Source: G020351775 sp039588335 (GTDB lineage Bacteria; Gemmatimonadota; Gemmatimonadetes; Gemmatimonadales; GWC2-71-9). Taken from it: a stretch of DNA of 9,091 bases. Numbering within the stretch: position 1 is the first letter of the stretch; each line of letters begins with the position of its first letter. The stretch is taken from NCBI GenBank assembly GCA_039588335.1, contig JBDGZZ010000159.1:1-9091 (forward strand). The letters are read 5' to 3'. The notes under the pieces are model-generated. The model saw only the letters and a list, made by a program, of their open reading frames with translations, was not told the origin of the DNA and did not search any database. A program made the translations under genes and the position numbers. Below, in pieces: positions 5,930 to 9,091 of the stretch.

Positions 5930-7542
5930 CGGAAGAGGCGGCAATAACAAACCCCGGCCGATTACGCCAACTCACACAAGAATACCGGGAACTTGTCGAG
6001 CGCCTGGAGCTGGGTGGTGGTGCGGACAAGATCAAGCGCCAGCACGATCAGGGGAAGCTCACCGCGCGCGAACGTGTTCGGGGGTTGGTGGATCCGGACA
6101 CGCCGTGGCTGGAGGTCGGGTTGCTTGTGGCGTACGACAGCTACGAGGGCAACGCACCCGGCGCCGGCGTTATCACTGGCGTGGGTGTTGTGAGCGAGCG
6201 AGAAGTAGTGATCGTCGCCAACGATGCGACGGTCAAGGCGGGTTCCTGGTGGCCCGAGACGATCAAGAAGATGTTGCGAGCTCAGGAAATCGCGATGCGG
6301 CAGCACATTCCGATCATCTACCTCGTCGACTCGGCCGGAGTGAACCTACCGTACCAGGAAGGTGTTTTCCCGGGGCAGTACGGAGCCGCCCGGATCTTCT
6401 ACTACAACTCGATAATGCGCCGCTACCTGCATGTGCCGCAGATAAGTGCGGTGATGGGGCAGTGTGTTGCGGGCGGGGCGTATCTGCCGGCCTTGTCGGA
6501 CGTGATCTTCATGGTTGAGGGCACGTCGTTCATGGGCCTCGGTGGAGCAAACCTGGTGCAAGGGGCAACCGGGCAGCGAGTTGATGCCGAGATGCTGGGT
6601 GGCGCCGTCACACACACGGCGACGAGCGCAGTGGCGCATTATCGCTCCAAGAATGACGAGGAGTGCATCGATCAGATCAGGTCCTACGTGAAACGCCTGC
6701 CTTCCGCCGACGGTGCAGGTCACAAGCGCCAGGACGTGGTGCCGCCGTCACGCCTCCCAGCTGAGTTGTACGACATCCTTCCGCACAATCACCGCATGGC
6801 GTACGACATGCGCGATGTGTTGAGCTGCATCTTGGATGGAGGGGAGATAGAGGAGTTCCAAGCTGACATAGCAAAGGAGATGATCTGCGGTCACGGTGCC
6901 ATAGAAGGCTACGTGGTGGCAATCATCGCCAATCAGCGTGGATTGATAAAGGCGAAACCCGGAGAGGCGCCGAAAGCCGGTGGTATCGTATACACGGAAA
7001 GCGCCGAGAAGGTAGCATACTTCATCGAGAACGCGAGTCGCGAGCGCATCCCGCTGTTGTTCGTGCAGGATGTCAGCGGATTCATGGTCGGTCCCGAGGC
7101 GGAACACTCGGGAATCATCAGAGCCGGTGCCCGTTTCGTGGAGGCAATGGCCACAGCGGTCGTTCCCAAGCTGGTGTTGACGGTCAATCATGCGTCCGGA
7201 GCCGGGTACTACGCCATGGCGGGTCAGGGTTTCGATCCGGATTTCATTTTGTCGTGGCCCACCGGTCGCATGGCTGTCATGGAAGGTGAGTCGGCCGTGA
7301 CCGCGGTATTCGGCGACCGGGTAGACGACCCCGAGCTGAGCGATCGTGTCGAGAAGATGCGATTGGGCTATGAGCATCAGTTGGATGCGAAACACGCCGG
7401 CGCCATGGGGCACGCCGACAACATCGTGGTCCCGGAGGATACCAGACGCATGTTGGCGTTTGCCCTGCGAGTGACCGGAAACTATAGTGGGCCTCACATC
7501 GGCCCGTTCGTACTACCTCCCTTGGAATACCCAATAACATGA
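5926..7542 (+). CDS. Acyl-CoA carboxylase carboxyltransferase (beta) subunit, methylcrotonyl-CoA carboxylase-like
   Basis: From GTG 5926 the protein has 538 residues and two crotonase-like carboxyltransferase halves. The N half (about 30-290) carries KLTARERV, DSAGVNLPYQEGVFPG (135-150) and GQCVAGGAYLPALSD (from 178). The C half carries GFMVGPEAEHSGII and SGAGYYAM (G425-A426-G427). AGGA and GAG are the places where the two oxyanion holes form. The NLPxQxxVFPGQ..ARIFYY stretch follows the 3-methylcrotonyl-CoA carboxylase beta type, not propionyl-CoA carboxylase (GARIQEG). It transfers carboxyl from carboxybiotin to an acyl-CoA and needs biotin carboxylase and biotin carrier partners, neither in this window. 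The usual QAA near the end of the C half reads ESAV, so the exact substrate is open. GTG 5926 overlaps the preceding TGA (GTGA), implying coupling; an in-frame GTG at 5905 would add seven residues inside the previous gene and is less likely. The context suggests branched-chain acyl-CoA catabolism. Confidence 0.92.
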   Translation: MTEEAAITNPGRLRQLTQEYRELVERLELGGGADKIKRQHDQGKLTARERVRGLVDPDTPWLEVGLLVAYDSYEGNAPGAGVITGVGVVSEREVVIVANDATVKAGSWWPETIKKMLRAQEIAMRQHIPIIYLVDSAGVNLPYQEGVFPGQYGAARIFYYNSIMRRYLHVPQISAVMGQCVAGGAYLPALSDVIFMVEGTSFMGLGGANLVQGATGQRVDAEMLGGAVTHTATSAVAHYRSKNDEECIDQIRSYVKRLPSADGAGHKRQDVVPPSRLPAELYDILPHNHRMAYDMRDVLSCILDGGEIEEFQADIAKEMICGHGAIEGYVVAIIANQRGLIKAKPGEAPKAGGIVYTESAEKVAYFIENASRERIPLLFVQDVSGFMVGPEAEHSGIIRAGARFVEAMATAVVPKLVLTVNHASGAGYYAMAGQGFDPDFILSWPTGRMAVMEGESAVTAVFGDRVDDPELSDRVEKMRLGYEHQLDAKHAGAMGHADNIVVPEDTRRMLAFALRVTGNYSGPHIGPFVLPPLEYPIT

Positions 7543-9091
7543 GTCTTGTAGTAGGGGCTCGATCGTGGGCCGCGGCAGCTGCCGGAGTGTTCGTCTCGCT
7601 CGCTTGCGCGGGCTCGAGCGGAAGCGACCAGACCATGGAACCGGTGGACTCCATGCCTGGCGGCGGGTCGGGTTGGGAAGCCCCACGCTCGAGTACCAAC
7701 GTATCGTTGCGCAAGCCTGCCATACCACCGCGCATCGCCATGCTGGCCGGATTGCTGCCACTCAGCAGCATGGGTGTGGATGTTTTCCGCTCGAGTTACC
7801 CCGATCTGGACGGACGCGGTGTGGTGATAGGGATCTTGGACAGCGGGGTCGATGCGGGCCTGCCCGGGTTCGCCCGCACATCCGCTGGTGGCGAGAAGAT
7901 ACTCGACTTGCGTGATTTCTCTGGTGAGGGAAGAATCGCGCTGCATCAGCTTGCGCGGCCGGACAACGACACGATAGTGGTCGGGTCGATGAAGCTCGCC
8001 GGCTTTGGCAGGATCGCACGACTGGCGGCGGCGCCTTATTACGGCGGCATCTTTCGCGAGCTGCCCTTGGGAACGAACCCCGCAGCCGATGTGAACGGCA
8101 ACGGCAGCATCCGCGATGAGTTCCCGGTTGTGGTTGCCAAGTCGAGCAGTGGCTGGTTTGCGGTCACGGATACCGATGGCGATGGCGCGGTTGATGATGA
8201 AGTGCCGATACGCGATTTCGCCGAGGCACATGAGACTTTCTCGTATGTACCGAGCCCGGACGCGATCGGCCCCGGTCCATTGACGATTGCAGTGAATTTC
8301 GGCGGCGACGGGGACGGCCCTGCGCTCGATTTCTTCTTCGACAACTCGAGTCACGGAACGCATGTGGCCGGGGTGGCTGCCGGACACAACATGTTCGGCG
8401 TTGAAGGGTTCGACGGTGTGGCTCCGGGCGCTCATGTTCTCGGGCTCAAGATCGCCAACAACGCACGAGGCGGTATCTCGGTGAGCGGCAGCATCGTGCG
8501 CGCGATGAATTACGCTGTGAATTTCGCGCGCCAACACAGACTCCCCCTCGTACTGAACCTGAGCTACGGCGTAGGTAATGAACTGGAAGGTGCGGCCTCC
8601 ATCGATTCCATCATCGATGAGTTCGCACTGGAGAACCCCGACGTTCTCTTCGTGATATCGGCTGGGAACGATGGTCCCGGGCTGTCTACCGTTGGCTTCC
8701 CCGGGTCGGCCGAGTACGCTCTTGCGGTGTGCGGACTGATGCCCGGAGTATACGCGCAACCGCCACGCCCCGGAACGGCGCCGCCGAACGATGTGGTGGC
8801 CTGGTGGAGCGCGCGTGGTGGCGAGCTGGCCAAACCGGATTTGTGTGCTCCGGGAGTGGCGTTCTCCAACGTGCCCTTGTGGCACACCGGCGATGAGATT
8901 CAGCCGGGTACCAGCTTCTCCGCACCACAGATTGCCGGAGCGGCGGCGCTGCTGCAGTCGGCGATGCTGGAGCGGGGCAGGACGGCCCGTGCCATAGACT
9001 TGAGGCAGGCGCTCATGAACACCGCTACGCGGCCCGAAGGAACGACTTTTCTGGATGTGGGAAGCGGCATCCCGAACGTGGGAGCAGCGCT
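7539..9091 (+). CDS. Exported subtilisin-like (S8) protease, tripeptidyl-peptidase II-like, 3' end missing
   Basis: An open frame of 517 codons runs from ATG 7539 off the right edge. The N-terminus (R8, then a hydrophobic run to about residue 22, C23) is an export signal. SLAC is an imperfect lipobox, and ACA-GSS could instead be a signal peptidase I site, so it is a lipoprotein or a periplasmic/secreted enzyme. The catalytic triad is visible: D101 (GILDSGVDAG), H272 (SHGTHVAG) and S459 (GTSFSAPQIAG), with oxyanion N377 (SAGNDGPGLSTVGFPG). Asp and His are 171 residues apart, against about 32 in subtilisin. This long insert, together with GLPGF after the Asp and GNDGPGLSTVGFPG, matches tripeptidyl-peptidase II, normally a cytosolic eukaryotic giant exopeptidase. 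The insert carries two DxNxNGxIxDE / DxDxDGxVxDE loops (184-194, 211-221). ATGA overlap with the carboxylase stop implies coupling. The C-terminal TPPII domains, if any, lie outside the window. Confidence 0.92.
   Translation, partial: MSLVVGARSWAAAAAGVFVSLACAGSSGSDQTMEPVDSMPGGGSGWEAPRSSTNVSLRKPAIPPRIAMLAGLLPLSSMGVDVFRSSYPDLDGRGVVIGILDSGVDAGLPGFARTSAGGEKILDLRDFSGEGRIALHQLARPDNDTIVVGSMKLAGFGRIARLAAAPYYGGIFRELPLGTNPAADVNGNGSIRDEFPVVVAKSSSGWFAVTDTDGDGAVDDEVPIRDFAEAHETFSYVPSPDAIGPGPLTIAVNFGGDGDGPALDFFFDNSSHGTHVAGVAAGHNMFGVEGFDGVAPGAHVLGLKIANNARGGISVSGSIVRAMNYAVNFARQHRLPLVLNLSYGVGNELEGAASIDSIIDEFALENPDVLFVISAGNDGPGLSTVGFPGSAEYALAVCGLMPGVYAQPPRPGTAPPNDVVAWWSARGGELAKPDLCAPGVAFSNVPLWHTGDEIQPGTSFSAPQIAGAAALLQSAMLERGRTARAIDLRQALMNTATRPEGTTFLDVGSGIPNVGAA
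8088..8201 (+). other. Two EF-hand-like calcium-loop motifs within the protease insert
   Basis: Residues 184-194 read DVNGNGSIRDE and residues 211-221 read DTDGDGAVDDE, 27 residues apart start to start. Both follow the D-x-[DN]-x-[DN]-G-x-[IV]-x-D-E pattern of EF-hand, dockerin and thrombospondin-type calcium loops. They lie between the catalytic Asp and His of the S8 protease. Calcium binding is inferred from the pattern. Only the second loop lines up with an acidic stretch (DSNEDG) that I recall from eukaryotic TPPII. Confidence 0.5.

Noticed and set aside
7494..8885. 463-codon open frame on the minus strand
   Set aside because: It is antisense to the subtilase frame, which carries the Asp, His, Asn and Ser active-site motifs in the + direction. 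No domain or motif is recognisable in the minus-strand product.

Overview
The window is bacterial DNA of moderately high GC content, by eye. Everything is coded on the + strand as one tightly packed run of eight genes. No stretch longer than 47 bases lacks a coding frame, and I see no RNA genes, CRISPR arrays, insertion sequences or convincing terminators. GTG starts and several stop/start overlaps point to co-transcription and translational coupling. The last gene has a bacterial-type export signal, and MgtE, MeaB and a split B12 mutase are widespread in environmental bacteria. I cannot name the phylum from sequence alone.

Layout: (1) the 3' end of a DUF502-like membrane protein gene (to 166), overlapped by (2) mgtE, a CBS-domain Mg2+ channel/transporter (145-1509). 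Then comes a B12-mutase module: (3) meaB, the GTPase chaperone (1550-2590); (4) an acyl-CoA mutase large subunit (2580-4223); (5) a bacterial eRF1-like (baeRF-type) protein (4251-5447) sitting between the two mutase subunits; and (6) the B12-binding small mutase subunit (5495-5929). The run continues with (7) an acyl-CoA carboxylase carboxyltransferase of methylcrotonyl-CoA-carboxylase type (5926-7542). It ends with (8) an exported subtilase resembling tripeptidyl-peptidase II (7539 to the right edge, incomplete).

Genes 3, 4 and 6 should work together. Genes 4 and 6 form the adenosylcobalamin mutase, and MeaB would load and protect the cofactor. The large subunit would normally be labelled methylmalonyl-CoA mutase, but two substrate-pocket positions read Phe and Gln where methylmalonyl-CoA mutase has Tyr and Arg. 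This is the pattern of isobutyryl-CoA mutase, so the substrate is probably an uncarboxylated acyl-CoA. With an MCC-like carboxyltransferase alongside, I infer a role in branched-chain (valine/leucine-type) acyl-CoA catabolism.

The points most worth a second look are the mutase pocket, the release-factor-like gene without a GGQ motif placed between the mutase subunits, and the TPPII-like protease with two calcium-loop-like motifs inserted between its catalytic Asp and His.
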